Part shown: positions 25,379 to 34,265 of the stretch, piece after piece
Layout: every line of letters begins with the position of its first letter
Numbering within the stretch: the stretch's first letter is position 1
Assembly (NCBI GenBank): GCA_964624795.1
Contig: CAZUZS010000032.1
Span: 1-49,130 of the forward strand
Reading direction: 5' to 3'
Length of the DNA: 49,130 nt
Origin: CAZUZS01 sp964624795
Lineage (GTDB): Bacteria; Calditrichota; Calditrichia; RBG-13-44-9
Notes under the pieces: model-generated
What the model saw: the letters and a program-made list of their open reading frames with translations, nothing else
What the model was told of the DNA's origin: nothing
Databases searched by the model: none
Position numbers and translations under genes: made by a program

Positions 25379-28300
25379 TTATTCAACCTTGATGTCCAGA
25401 CCAAGCCCCTGAAGCTCTTTCACCAATACATTGAAAGACTCCGGTCGCCCGGGTTCCGGCAAATTGTCTCCCTTCACAATGGACTCGTAGACTTTGGTAC
25501 GACCCTGCACATCGTCGCTCTTATACGTCAGAACTTCCTGCAGCGTGTGTGCCGCCCCGTAAGCCTCCAGCGCCCAAACTTCCATTTCGCCAAACCTCTG
25601 GCCACCGAATTGGGCTTTTCCACCCAGCGGCTGCTGCGTAATAAGCGAATATGGCCCTATGGAACGAGCGTGGATTTTGTCATCCACCATGTGGGACAAT
25701 TTCATCATGTAGATAATGCCGACGGTCACTTCCTGGTGGAAAGGTTCACCCGTTTGGCCATCGTAGAGCTGCAGTTTCCCCGTCACCGGTAAATCGGCTT
25801 TGGTCAGCTCGTCCGATACTTCCTCAAAGGATGCGCCATCGAAGACCGGCGTGGCATAATACTTATTCAGTATTCTGCCGGCCCACCCCAGTGTGGTCTC
25901 AAAAATCTGCCCAAGGTTCATTCGCGACGGCACGCCCAGCGGATTCAACACTACGTCAACCGGAGTACCATCCGGCAGGAACGGCATATCTTCCATCGGA
26001 ACGATTCTGGCAACCACACCCTTGTTTCCATGGCGGCCAGCCATTTTATCCCCAACCTTGAGTTTGCGTTTCTGCGCAACGTACACCTTGGCCAGTTGGA
26101 CAATACCGGGAGGTAGTTCATCGCCGATCATTATCTTATATTTTTCAGTGCGCAAATCGTTTTCAATTTCGCGCATCAGGCTTTTGTACTCGGAAAAAGT
26201 GCGTCGCACCAGCTCATTCAGATCGCCATCTTCGAACCACGGCTCCAGGTAATCGATAAAATCGATTTCCACCTTCTCCAACGCAGCCCTGGTCAACTTG
26301 GCTTTCGCTTTTACCAGATATTTGCCTGCCTTGGTCTTAACTCCCAGCGTGGAAGTCTTGCCAAACTTGTCGGCAAGGTAATCCAGCAACTGCTCATGAA
26401 TCTGTTTCAGTTTGTCTTCGCTCTCTTTTTCGAGCAGATCTATGTGCTTCTTATCTTCTTTTTTCGTTTTCGCATCTTTTTTCTTGCGTGAGAACAGCTT
26501 CGTATCAATGACGATTCCTTCCATGCCGGAGGGCAGCTTCAGGCTGGCATCTTTCACATCGCCCGCCTTGCTGCCGAAAATAGCTTTCAGCAATTTCTCT
26601 TCCGGAGTCGGTTCGGTTTCGCCTTTGGGAGTGACCTTCCCCACCAGAATGTCGCCGGCATGAACTTCGGCGCCACCACGGACAATTCCGTTTTCATCCA
26701 GGTTCTTGGTCGCTTCCTCACTCACATTCGGTATTTCACGGGTAAGCTCTTCCTCACCACGCTTTGTATCCCGGACCTGTGTTTCAAACTCTTCCACATG
26801 GATAGACGTGAAAACGTCGTCCCGCGCAATCCGCTCGGAAATCACGATAGCATCTTCAAAATTGTACCCGTTCCACGGCATGAAAGCTACCAGGATGTTC
26901 TGGCCAAGCGCCAGCTCCCCACGATCGGTAGCATGTCCGTCGGCCAGGCACTGACCTCTCTTCACGCGGTCACCCTCGGCGACAATTGGCCGCTGATTGA
27001 TGCAGGTGTTCTGGTTAGTGCGGATGAATTTCAACAGTTCGTATTCCACGCGCTGCGCTTCACCGGTGAGAATTTGCCGGACGTTTTCCACGGTACCGGG
27101 ATCAACTTTGATCACTATTTTCTCAGAGTCCACCGTTTCCACCACGCCATCCACCTCGGATAGAATGACGGCCCCGGAATCCCTGGCGACCTTGTCCTCC
27201 ATACCGGTGCCCACAACCGGGGCCTCGGGCTGGATAAGCGGAACGGCCTGGCGCTGCATATTAGAACCCATCAGCGCGCGGTTTGCATCGTCATGCTCCA
27301 GGAAGGGGATGAGCGATGCGGCGGGAGAAACGATCTGGTTTGAGGCAACGTCGATATACTGTATATCTTCCGGTCTGGCTAACAAAAAGTCGCCGCGCTG
27401 CCGCACTTTTACCATATCCTTTTCGAATTTCCCGGTCTTTTCATCTACCGGCGCATTAAACTGCGCGATCACTGTACGTTCTTCGTCGTCAGCAGAGAGA
27501 TATTCAATCTCGTCGGTCAATTTTCCTTTTTCGACTTTTCGATAGGGTGTTTCAATAAAACCGAATTCGTTCACTTTTCCAAGCACACAGAGCGAGGAAA
27601 TAAGACCGATATTCGGTCCTTCAGGCGTCTCGATGGGGCACAACCGGCCGTAGTGCGTATAGTGAATATCACGCACCTCAAACCCGGCGCGCTCCCTGGT
27701 CAATCCTCCGGGTCCCAGGGCGCTCATTCGGCGTTCATGGGTCAGTTCCGCCAACGGATTGGTCTGGTCCATGAACTGTGAGAGCTGCGAGGTGCCGAAA
27801 AACGTGTTGATCACGGATGTAATTGCACGGGCATTGATCAACTCCTGAGGCGTAATGGTTTCGGAATCTCCCAGGTTCATCCGTTCTTTGATAGTACGCG
27901 CCATTCGGGTTAATCCCAGGTTCATCTGTGCCGAAAGTTGTTCGCCAACCGTGCGGATTCGCCGGTTACCGAGATGATCGATATCATCCGTCGCCCGTTT
28001 TCCATCCCGCAGATCGATTAGGTATTTTATGATTTCAACAAAATCTTCTTTCGTCAGAACCGTATTCTCAACGTCAACTTTAAGACCCAGCTTCTTATTC
28101 AGCCGGTAACGACCCACTTTGCCCAGTTCGTAACGCTTGCTGTTGAAAAACATTTTGTCCAGCAAACCACGGGCTGTTTCCAGATCGGGCGGCTCACCGG
28201 AGCGAAGCAGGCTGTAAATCCTGCGAAGCGCCGTCTCTTCGTCTTTAGCGTCATCTTTTTCCAGCGTATTCAGAATAATATTGGGAACAGTCGGATCGTT

Positions 28301-29164
28301 GGGTTGCTGGAGACGAATTTTCTTCAGGCCGGAAGCCTTTAACGCCTCCGCACTTTCCTCGTCCAAAACCGAGCCGGCTTCTAACAGAACCTCTCCGGTC
28401 GTGTCGTTTACAACATCTTCAACCGTTTTGCGTCCCACCATATTCAGTGTGTCGGTTTTCTTCACATCTATTTCATCGATCAAACCGAACAGATCGAGAA
28501 CTTCCTTATCGCCGGCAAATCCCAGTGAACGAAGAAAAGTGGTCACAAAGAATTTTTTCTTCCGGTCAATATAAACATGCAAACAGTCGTTAACATCCGT
28601 CATGAATTCAACCCAACTGCCTCGGAACGGAATAACCCGTGCCGAGAATATTTTGGTACCGTTGGGGTGAATGCTCTCATCGAAGAAGACGCCCGGCGCA
28701 CGGTGCAACTGGTTTACGATAACGCGCTCTGCGCCGTTAATGATAAACGTTCCCCGGGCCGTCATGTACGGGAGATTGCCCAGGTAAACATCCTGCTCGA
28801 TGGTCTCGGTGTAATTTTCTGTTTCTCCGGTGAGATCTTTTATTGAGAGCCGCATTTTGGCCTTGAACGGCACGGCATAGGTCAGCCCCCGTTCCCGGCA
28901 TTCGCGGACATTGTACTTGGGTTTGTCCAGGTAATATTCCACAAAGTCCAGAATAAAGTTTTCCCGACTGTCAACAATCGGGAAAGTAGCAAGAAACACT
29001 GCCTGCAGGCCTTTTTCCTCCCTTTTATCGGGCTGAACATCTTCCTGCAGAAACTCCTGGAAAGACTTACGTTGAATATCCAGCAAGTCAGGATATTCAA
29101 CGACAGTCGGTATTTTCGAAAAGAATTCTCTTTCGATTGATTTTGTTTCTTTCAAAGAAACCAC
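25379..29164 (-). CDS. rpoB: DNA-directed RNA polymerase subunit beta
   Basis: The 1,261-residue beta subunit forms the catalytic pincer with beta'. The rifampicin pocket (about residues 455-490) reads SQLSQFMDQTNPLAELTHER then RRMSALGPGG. The Asp, His and Ser most often changed in resistant mutants are the sensitive types. A lysine-rich insertion (FSRKKKDAKTKKEDKKHIDL and following, around residue 890) lies before KRKLKVGDKMAGRHGNKGVV. The C-terminal clamp helix VWALEAYGAAHTLQEVLTYK is present. It follows rplL by only 31 bp, so no long attenuator separates them, unlike E. coli. Confidence 0.98.
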   Translation of the reverse strand: MVSLKETKSIEREFFSKIPTVVEYPDLLDIQRKSFQEFLQEDVQPDKREEKGLQAVFLATFPIVDSRENFILDFVEYYLDKPKYNVRECRERGLTYAVPFKAKMRLSIKDLTGETENYTETIEQDVYLGNLPYMTARGTFIINGAERVIVNQLHRAPGVFFDESIHPNGTKIFSARVIPFRGSWVEFMTDVNDCLHVYIDRKKKFFVTTFLRSLGFAGDKEVLDLFGLIDEIDVKKTDTLNMVGRKTVEDVVNDTTGEVLLEAGSVLDEESAEALKASGLKKIRLQQPNDPTVPNIILNTLEKDDAKDEETALRRIYSLLRSGEPPDLETARGLLDKMFFNSKRYELGKVGRYRLNKKLGLKVDVENTVLTKEDFVEIIKYLIDLRDGKRATDDIDHLGNRRIRTVGEQLSAQMNLGLTRMARTIKERMNLGDSETITPQELINARAITSVINTFFGTSQLSQFMDQTNPLAELTHERRMSALGPGGLTRERAGFEVRDIHYTHYGRLCPIETPEGPNIGLISSLCVLGKVNEFGFIETPYRKVEKGKLTDEIEYLSADDEERTVIAQFNAPVDEKTGKFEKDMVKVRQRGDFLLARPEDIQYIDVASNQIVSPAASLIPFLEHDDANRALMGSNMQRQAVPLIQPEAPVVGTGMEDKVARDSGAVILSEVDGVVETVDSEKIVIKVDPGTVENVRQILTGEAQRVEYELLKFIRTNQNTCINQRPIVAEGDRVKRGQCLADGHATDRGELALGQNILVAFMPWNGYNFEDAIVISERIARDDVFTSIHVEEFETQVRDTKRGEEELTREIPNVSEEATKNLDENGIVRGGAEVHAGDILVGKVTPKGETEPTPEEKLLKAIFGSKAGDVKDASLKLPSGMEGIVIDTKLFSRKKKDAKTKKEDKKHIDLLEKESEDKLKQIHEQLLDYLADKFGKTSTLGVKTKAGKYLVKAKAKLTRAALEKVEIDFIDYLEPWFEDGDLNELVRRTFSEYKSLMREIENDLRTEKYKIMIGDELPPGIVQLAKVYVAQKRKLKVGDKMAGRHGNKGVVARIVPMEDMPFLPDGTPVDVVLNPLGVPSRMNLGQIFETTLGWAGRILNKYYATPVFDGASFEEVSDELTKADLPVTGKLQLYDGQTGEPFHQEVTVGIIYMMKLSHMVDDKIHARSIGPYSLITQQPLGGKAQFGGQRFGEMEVWALEAYGAAHTLQEVLTYKSDDVQGRTKVYESIVKGDNLPEPGRPESFNVLVKELQGLGLDIKVE

Positions 29165-29195
29165 CTCTTTTTTGCTTCATATTTTTTTCACAGTT

Positions 29196-29585
29196 TTATT
29201 TGATTTCGATTGTTGCGCCGACATCCTCCAACTGCTTTTTCAGATCTTCGGCTTCGGCTTTCGAAATACCTTCTTTTACCGCTTTCGGTGCCGATTCTAC
29301 CAGTTCTTTGGCCTCTTTCAGGCCCAGACTGGTAATTGCACGAACAACTTTGATGACCTGAATTTTCTGAGATCCGATTTCCTTCAGTACCACATCAAAT
29401 TCGGTTTGCTCTTCCACTGCGGCTTCGGCTGCAGCACCGGGCATTGCGCCGCCAACCGGCATCGCCACCGGCGCAGCCGCCGTTACGCCAAACTTTTCTT
29501 CAATATCCTTGACCAATTCGGATACTTCAAGCATGGTCGCTTTCTCCAAAAAACTCAGTACGTCTGCACGCGTAATTTCAGCCAT
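29196..29585 (-). CDS. rplL: 50S ribosomal protein L7/L12
   Basis: L7/L12 forms the flexible stalk that recruits GTPase factors. The 129-residue protein has the dimerising N-terminal domain (about 1-35) and an Ala/Pro/Gly-rich hinge (AAPVAMPVGGAMPGAAAEAA). The C-terminal factor-binding domain has IKVVRAITSLGLKEAKELVE. It lies between rplJ and rpoB. GGAGG precedes the ATG at 29585. Confidence 0.98.
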   Translation of the reverse strand: MAEITRADVLSFLEKATMLEVSELVKDIEEKFGVTAAAPVAMPVGGAMPGAAAEAAVEEQTEFDVVLKEIGSQKIQVIKVVRAITSLGLKEAKELVESAPKAVKEGISKAEAEDLKKQLEDVGATIEIK

Positions 29586-29621
29586 TTTAGGGTTACCTCC
29601 GCTTAATAATGCTGTTAATAA

Positions 29622-30140
29622 TTAATTGCTTTTCTTTTCTTCCAGCGCCTTTAAAACCATCATCATTTTGGAAATGGCGCCGTTTAATGTGCCTGCCAAT
29701 TTCACCATGGGGGATTGCAGCATACTGGCAAGTTGTGCCAGCAACTCACCCCGGGACGGCAATTTGGCTACCGCTTCCACCTGGTCCGCCCCTAATACTT
29801 TTCCCTCAAAGAGCGCGGCCTTAAAAACCAGCTTCTCTTTAAATTCTTTTTTCCTGTCCAGAACTTTTACCGGAAGGGTGGGATCTTCATAACTAATGGC
29901 GTAGGCATTTACGCCCTTCAGGTAATCGTCCAGACCATCAATTCCCGCATTCTGAAAAGAGAGTTTGGCCAAGGTGTTTTTCAATACTCGATATTCTACC
30001 TGTTCATCTCTTAGATTCTTGCGAAGCTCAGTGGTCGTATTCACATCCATTCCGGTGAAATCTACAAGGTATATTCCCGTAGCTTTCGCAAACTTTTCGC
30101 TCATTTCCTGAACAATTTGTTCTTTCTGTGGAGTAGGCAT
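29622..30140 (-). CDS. rplJ: 50S ribosomal protein L10
   Basis: L10 anchors the L7/L12 stalk to 23S rRNA. The 172-residue protein starts MPTPQKEQIVQEMSEKFAKA. It has YLVDFTGMDVNTTTELRKNL and the RNA-binding residues around RVLKNTLAKLSFQNA, ending with the helix that binds L7/L12. Only 25 bp separate it from rplA, so the long L10-binding leader known in other bacteria has no room directly upstream. Confidence 0.97.
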   Translation of the reverse strand: MPTPQKEQIVQEMSEKFAKATGIYLVDFTGMDVNTTTELRKNLRDEQVEYRVLKNTLAKLSFQNAGIDGLDDYLKGVNAYAISYEDPTLPVKVLDRKKEFKEKLVFKAALFEGKVLGADQVEAVAKLPSRGELLAQLASMLQSPMVKLAGTLNGAISKMMMVLKALEEKKSN

Positions 30141-30165
30141 GATGCTATTCCTTAAAATTTATCAA

Positions 30166-30867
30166 TTAATCCTGAAATTCCTGAAAATTAGTCACCACCT
30201 GAATGCCCGGCCCCATTGTGTTGGATATATAGACACTGCGCACGTACGTGCCCTTGGCCGTCACCGGTTTCAGCTTGATGATTGTCTGCATTATGGTTTT
30301 AATATTCGCTTTCAATTTGCCGGGATCGAACGATGCCTTTCCCACGCTTGTGTGGATGATCCCGGTTTTGTCTACGCGAAAGTCGATTTTACCGGCCTTG
30401 ATTTCTTTGACGGTATTGCCAATATCCATGGTAACCGTACCGCTTTTGGGATTCGGCATCAGGCCGCGCGGACCCAAAACCCGTCCTAATCTTCCCAGGT
30501 CTTTCATCGCATCGGGGGTGGCAACCAGGACATCGAAATCCAGCCAGCTATCTTTCTGGATTTTTTCCAGATAATCTTCATATCCTACGTAATCCGCTCC
30601 GGCTTCCTCTCCTTCAGTGGCCTTTTCCCCTTTGGCAATAACCAGCACTCTCACTGCTTTTCCCAATCCGTGCGGCAGGGTAACGGTGCCGCGCACCGCC
30701 TGATCGGCTTTTCGGGGATCAACCCCCAGGCGCACCGCAATTTCGACGGATTCATCAAATTTGGCCGAAGCTGTCCTCTTCAACAGATTAACAGCATCAT
30801 CCAGCGTATACTCCCGTTTCTCGATGAGCTGTAAAATATTTGAATACCTTTTACTTCGTTTTTTCAT
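30166..30867 (-). CDS. rplA: 50S ribosomal protein L1
   Basis: L1 forms the mobile stalk that moves the E-site tRNA; in E. coli it represses its own operon. The 233-residue protein starts from ATG 30867, with GAGG 8 nt upstream. A GTG five codons earlier (30882) is in frame but fits the family less well. It has DESVEIAVRLGVDPRKADQA, then VRGTVTLPHGLGK, and GPRGLMPNPKSGTVT. Length is normal. It follows rplK by a few bases. Confidence 0.97.
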   Translation of the reverse strand: MKKRSKRYSNILQLIEKREYTLDDAVNLLKRTASAKFDESVEIAVRLGVDPRKADQAVRGTVTLPHGLGKAVRVLVIAKGEKATEGEEAGADYVGYEDYLEKIQKDSWLDFDVLVATPDAMKDLGRLGRVLGPRGLMPNPKSGTVTMDIGNTVKEIKAGKIDFRVDKTGIIHTSVGKASFDPGKLKANIKTIMQTIIKLKPVTAKGTYVRSVYISNTMGPGIQVVTNFQEFQD

Positions 30868-30884
30868 TGATATCCTCACCACAA

Positions 30885-31307
30885 TTATTCGACTTCAATT
30901 CCCATGCTTCTCGCCGTACCCTCAATGATTCGCATTGCCGCTTCAATATCTGAGGCGTTTAAATCCGGCATTTTCGATTTTGCTATTTCCTCTACCTGCT
31001 GCTTGGTTACCTTCCCTACTTTGGTCAAATTTGGTACGCCGGAACCTTTATCCAGACCGGCGGCTTTCAACAGCAGGGTTGCCGCGGGTGGCGTCTTTGT
31101 TATAAAGCTGAAGGAGCGGTCTGCATAAACGGTAATGACCACGGGAATAATGTAGCCAATGCGGTCCTGGGTTCGGGCGTTGAACGCCTTGCAGAACTCC
31201 ATAATGTTAACACCATGCTGACCGAGCGCGGGACCGACCGGGGGAGAAGGATTCGCCTGACCGGCTGGAATTTGTAGTTTTATGTAAGCTGCAATTTTCT
31301 TTGCCAT
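30885..31307 (-). CDS. rplK: 50S ribosomal protein L11
   Basis: L11 lies in the GTPase-associated centre and is needed for the stringent response through RelA. The 140-residue protein has the Pro-rich N-terminal hinge (IPAGQANPSPPVGPALGQHG) and the C-terminal RNA-binding domain ending IIEGTARSMGIEVE. Length is standard. It lies 14 bp after nusG. Confidence 0.98.
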   Translation of the reverse strand: MAKKIAAYIKLQIPAGQANPSPPVGPALGQHGVNIMEFCKAFNARTQDRIGYIIPVVITVYADRSFSFITKTPPAATLLLKAAGLDKGSGVPNLTKVGKVTKQQVEEIAKSKMPDLNASDIEAAMRIIEGTARSMGIEVE

Positions 31308-31321
31308 AACAAGTCCTATCT

Positions 31322-31858
31322 CTATTTCTCAATATCAATTTGCAAAAAATCAAGTTCAACCGGGGTTGGGCGGCCAAATATGCTGACAGATACTTTTACC
31401 TTTTTCTTTTCTTCATTTACTTCTTCTATTATGCCGGTAAAATCCGCAAATGGGCCGTCGTTTACACGGATCACATCGCCTACCCGGAAGGGGATTTCAA
31501 CGCGCTCTGCTTCCGAATCCTTCTTCTCTACGCGGCGCAATATCGCCTCCACCTCTTCCGGCTTCACTTCTGTGGGGTGGTTTCTCGGTCCGACAAAACT
31601 GATTACGCCGGGCGTTTCCTGAACCAGGTGCTTGGTTTGCGTATCCAGCACCATTTCAAGCAAGACGTAGCCGGGAAAGAAAACGCGGTTTTTCAGCCGC
31701 TTTTTTCCATCACGCATCTCCAGGACCGGCTCGGAAGGAACGACAATACGGCCAAACCTCTCTTCCAGCTCCTTAAACTTTATTTCATTTTCCAGGTGCG
31801 CCTTAACCTTGTTCTCCTGCCCGGAGTAGACCCGCAATGTAAACCACTTTTTATCCAA
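31322..31858 (-). CDS. nusG: Transcription termination/antitermination protein NusG
   Basis: NusG binds RNA polymerase, aids processivity and couples it to Rho or, through S10, to ribosomes. The 178-residue protein has the NGN domain (MDKKWFTLRVYSGQENKVKA, with NRVFFPGYVLLEM) and a C-terminal KOW domain (FRVGDVIRVNDGPFADFTGI). The length of about 178 means no extra insertion domain. It sits between secE and rplK, the usual order. Confidence 0.98.
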   Translation of the reverse strand: MDKKWFTLRVYSGQENKVKAHLENEIKFKELEERFGRIVVPSEPVLEMRDGKKRLKNRVFFPGYVLLEMVLDTQTKHLVQETPGVISFVGPRNHPTEVKPEEVEAILRRVEKKDSEAERVEIPFRVGDVIRVNDGPFADFTGIIEEVNEEKKKVKVSVSIFGRPTPVELDFLQIDIEK

Positions 31859-31880
31859 TGCTTTGTTTACCTTTTATGGT

Positions 31881-32063
31881 TTAGTACAAGATATTAATAA
31901 TCTTAGAAACAATCGTATCTGTCAAAAAAATGAAAACCGTAAACAACGCGGAAACCACAATAACAACGATTGTGGAATTCATAAGAGCGTCCCACTCGGG
32001 CCACACGACCTTTTTCATTTCCACCTGAACATCATCAATGAACTGTTTTGCTTTTTTGAACAT
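31881..32063 (-). CDS. secE: Preprotein translocase subunit SecE
   Basis: SecE is the small essential clamp of the SecYEG channel. From ATG 32063 it has 60 residues, with an amphipathic helix (QFIDDVQVEMKKVVWPEWDA) and one membrane helix (STIVVIVVSALFTVFIFLTD). The open frame continues upstream into the tRNA-Trp gene, which cannot be coding, so the start at 32063 is preferred. It lies between tRNA-Trp and nusG. This is the short one-helix form. Confidence 0.96.
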   Translation of the reverse strand: MFKKAKQFIDDVQVEMKKVVWPEWDALMNSTIVVIVVSALFTVFIFLTDTIVSKIINILY

Positions 32064-32114
32064 TTTCTCACTCGACTTTTTAGCATAAAAAAACTCATCA
32101 ATTGGTAAAATAAG

Positions 32115-32188
32115 CAGGCCTGGAGGGACTCGAACCCCCAACCCCCGGTTTTGGAGACCGGTGCTCTAGCCAGTTGAGCTACAGGCCT
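32115..32188 (-). tRNA. tRNA-Trp (CCA)
   Basis: A 74-nt cloverleaf on the minus strand: acceptor stem AGGCCTG/CAGGCCT, anticodon loop with CCA, and T loop GGTTCGAGTCC. The 3' CCA is not encoded. It sits between rpmG and secE, a common place for tRNA-Trp. Confidence 0.97.
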
Positions 32189-32205
32189 AAGCCAATCAAC
32201 GAGTT

Positions 32206-32355
32206 TTACCTCGTTTCCTTATGGGTTGTATGCTTATTACAAGTACGACAAAACTTCTTAAACTCCACCCGCTGGGGATGCAGTCGTTTGTTCTTTGTCG
32301 ATGTATAATTTCTATTTTTACACTCGGTGCATTCCAGAATAATAATATCGCGCAC
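32206..32355 (-). CDS. rpmG: 50S ribosomal protein L33, zinc-binding form
   Basis: A 49-residue gene with a GTG start at 32355, preceded by GGAG about 8-9 nt upstream. The protein reads MRDIIILECTECKNRNYTST at its start and KKFCRTCNKHTTHKETR at its end. Its two CxxC pairs (CTEC and CRTC) form the zinc ribbon of the C+ L33. L33 lies near the E site of the large subunit. Its place between tuf and tRNA-Trp/secE is typical. Confidence 0.96.
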   Translation of the reverse strand: MRDIIILECTECKNRNYTSTKNKRLHPQRVEFKKFCRTCNKHTTHKETR

Positions 32356-32384
32356 TTTTTAGCTCCACGGTTTGGAAATTCTGT

Positions 32385-33575
32385 TTATTCGACGATTTCG
32401 GTAACCACGCCGGCGCCGACAGTCCGCCCGCCTTCACGAATAGCGAAACGAAGCTCTTTTTCCAAAGCGATGGGTTTCAAAAGTTCCACACTCATCACAA
32501 CATTGTCACCGGGCATAATCATTTCCACACCATCCGGAAGCTGAATGCTGCCGGTAACGTCTGTAGTACGGAAATAGAACTGGGGCCGGTAGTTGTTAAA
32601 GAATGGGGTATGACGCCCACCTTCTTCCTTCTTCAGCACATAAACCTGGGCTTTGAACTTGGTGTGCGGCGTAATGGAACCAGGCTTTGCTACAACCATA
32701 CCGCGCTCCAGCTCTTCCTTGTCCACACCACGCATCAACAGGCCCACGTTGTCTCCTGCCATACCTTCGTCAAGAAGCTTGCGAAACATTTCGACGCCGG
32801 TGATAACGGTTTTGCGGTGGGCACCCATTCCCACGAGCTCCATTTCTTCGCCAACTTTTACTTTGCCGCGCTCAATACGGCCGGTTCCTACGGTTCCGCG
32901 ACCAGTAATTGAAAATACGTCTTCCACTGGCATGAGGAACGGTTTATCGATATCGCGCTCGGGAGTAGGAATATAGGAATCGATTGCGTCCAGCAACTCG
33001 ACAAGGCATTTCGTTTTTTCCGGATCATCCGGATGGCTCATTGCTTCCAGCGCACTTCCGCGGATAATGGGGAGATCATCCCCAGGGTATTCATAGCTGG
33101 TCAGAAGTTCGCGAACTTCCAACTCTACCAGGTCCAACAGTTCAGGATCATCGACCTGGTCAATTTTATTTAAGAACACAACAATACTCGGCACGTTTAC
33201 CTGGCGAGCCAGAAGGATGTGTTCCCTTGTTTGCGGCATGGGTCCATCGGCTGCACTAACCACCAGGATCGCCCCATCCATCTGCGCCGCACCGGTGATC
33301 ATATTTTTTATATAGTCAGCGTGTCCCGGACAGTCCACATGAGCGTAGTGCCGGGCCTCGGTTTCATATTCCACATGGGCCGTGGCAATCGTGATTCCAC
33401 GCTCTTTCTCCTCGGGAGCATTATCAATGCTATCGAACGAACGAATATCAGACAGTCCCTTACTGGCCAGATACATGGTCATTGCCGCCGTCAACGTTGT
33501 TTTCCCATGGTCAACATGGCCAATCGTTCCCACATTGACATGCGGTTTTTTACGTTCATACTTTTTCTTAGCCAT
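32385..33575 (-). CDS. tuf: Elongation factor Tu
   Basis: EF-Tu delivers aminoacyl-tRNA to the ribosome. The 396-residue protein has GHVDHGKT (residues 19-26), KERGITIATAHVEYET (switch region), VDCPGHADY and NKID, followed by the two beta-barrel domains. It ends EGGRTVGAGVVTEIVE. A strong GGAGG ribosome binding site precedes ATG 33575. It follows four tRNA genes, as tufB does in E. coli. No second tuf is present in the str part of this window. Confidence 0.98.
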   Translation of the reverse strand: MAKKKYERKKPHVNVGTIGHVDHGKTTLTAAMTMYLASKGLSDIRSFDSIDNAPEEKERGITIATAHVEYETEARHYAHVDCPGHADYIKNMITGAAQMDGAILVVSAADGPMPQTREHILLARQVNVPSIVVFLNKIDQVDDPELLDLVELEVRELLTSYEYPGDDLPIIRGSALEAMSHPDDPEKTKCLVELLDAIDSYIPTPERDIDKPFLMPVEDVFSITGRGTVGTGRIERGKVKVGEEMELVGMGAHRKTVITGVEMFRKLLDEGMAGDNVGLLMRGVDKEELERGMVVAKPGSITPHTKFKAQVYVLKKEEGGRHTPFFNNYRPQFYFRTTDVTGSIQLPDGVEMIMPGDNVVMSVELLKPIALEKELRFAIREGGRTVGAGVVTEIVE

Positions 33576-33660
33576 TAGTTATCCTCCAAGATTACCTTTC
33601 ATTAAACAGATTAATATAATTTGCCTTTGCCTCAAAAGTTTCCAAACCAAAATAAAAAAG

Positions 33661-33733
33661 AGCCCACGACCGGGGTTGAACCGGTGACCTCATCCTTACC
33701 AAGGATGTGCTCTACCGACTGAGCTACGTGGGC
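33661..33733 (-). tRNA. tRNA-Thr (GGT)
   Basis: A 73-nt cloverleaf on the minus strand with acceptor stem GCCCACG/CGTGGGC, anticodon stem CATCC/GGATG and anticodon GGT in the loop TTGGTAA. It lies just upstream of tuf, matching thrT of E. coli. Confidence 0.97.
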
Positions 33734-33775
33734 TTAACTGCAATAAGAATTATGAGCGATCTTATCCTATCGCAG

Positions 33776-33848
33776 AGCGGGAGACGGGACTCGAACCCGC
33801 GACCAACAGCTTGGAAGGCTGTGACTCTACCAGCTGAGTTACTCCCGC
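33776..33848 (-). tRNA. tRNA-Gly (TCC)
   Basis: A 73-nt cloverleaf on the minus strand with acceptor stem GCGGGAG/CTCCCGC and anticodon TCC in the loop CTTCCAA. It is second from tuf in the tRNA cluster, matching glyT of E. coli. Confidence 0.97.
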
Positions 33849-33910
33849 AAAATATGTTTCCCTTTACCAACCCCTCGCTCACTACCCAATCATTCGAGCT
33901 ATCAATTCTG

Positions 33911-33993
33911 TGGGGAGGGAAGGATTCGAACCTCCGAAGGCTTCTGCCGACAGATTTACAGTCTGTTGCGTTTGACCGCTTCGCTACCTCCCC
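33911..33993 (-). tRNA. tRNA-Tyr (GTA)
   Basis: An 83-nt class II tRNA on the minus strand with acceptor stem GGGGAGG/CCTCCCC, anticodon GTA and a long variable arm, and discriminator A. It matches tyrU of E. coli in position. Confidence 0.97.
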
Positions 33994-34017
33994 AAACAGG
34001 AGAAAAATCAAAATCCG

Positions 34018-34090
34018 AGCCGATGAGAGGACTCGAACCTCCAACCGACTGATTACAAATCAGTTGCTCTACCAGTTGAGCTACATCGGC
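34018..34090 (-). tRNA. tRNA-Thr (TGT)
   Basis: A 73-nt cloverleaf on the minus strand with acceptor stem GCCGATG/CATCGGC and anticodon TGT in the loop TTTGTAA. It is the first gene of the tRNA-tuf supercluster, matching thrU of E. coli. Confidence 0.97.
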
Positions 34091-34144
34091 GCTTTTTTTG
34101 TACCTAAAGAACAGAACCATTTGGCCCCGTTTTTTGAGCCAATA

Positions 34145-34172
34145 AATATAATAAAAAATATTCTGAAGACAA
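34145..34172 (-). promoter_or_regulatory. Candidate sigma70 promoter of the tRNA-tuf supercluster
   Basis: On the minus strand, TTGTCT (34172-34167), a 16-bp spacer and TATATT (34150-34145) lie in an AT-rich stretch. The predicted start is about 45-55 nt before the first tRNA. The -35 box is imperfect, so this is a candidate only. Confidence 0.5.
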
Positions 34173-34265
34173 CAAAAATATTTTTTTCTGGTTTTGATTT
34201 CAGTCGGAGATCCTATTGGTCGATAAATTGCGGAATTAGATACCGGAAGACGGTGTTGTGGGAAT

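Noticed and set aside
27600..27800. Rifampicin-resistance substitutions in rpoB
   Set aside because: The residues usually altered in resistant strains are the sensitive types.
32064..32141. N-terminal extension of SecE
   Set aside because: The extended frame would read through the tRNA-Trp gene; the internal ATG at 32063 gives a normal 60-residue SecE.
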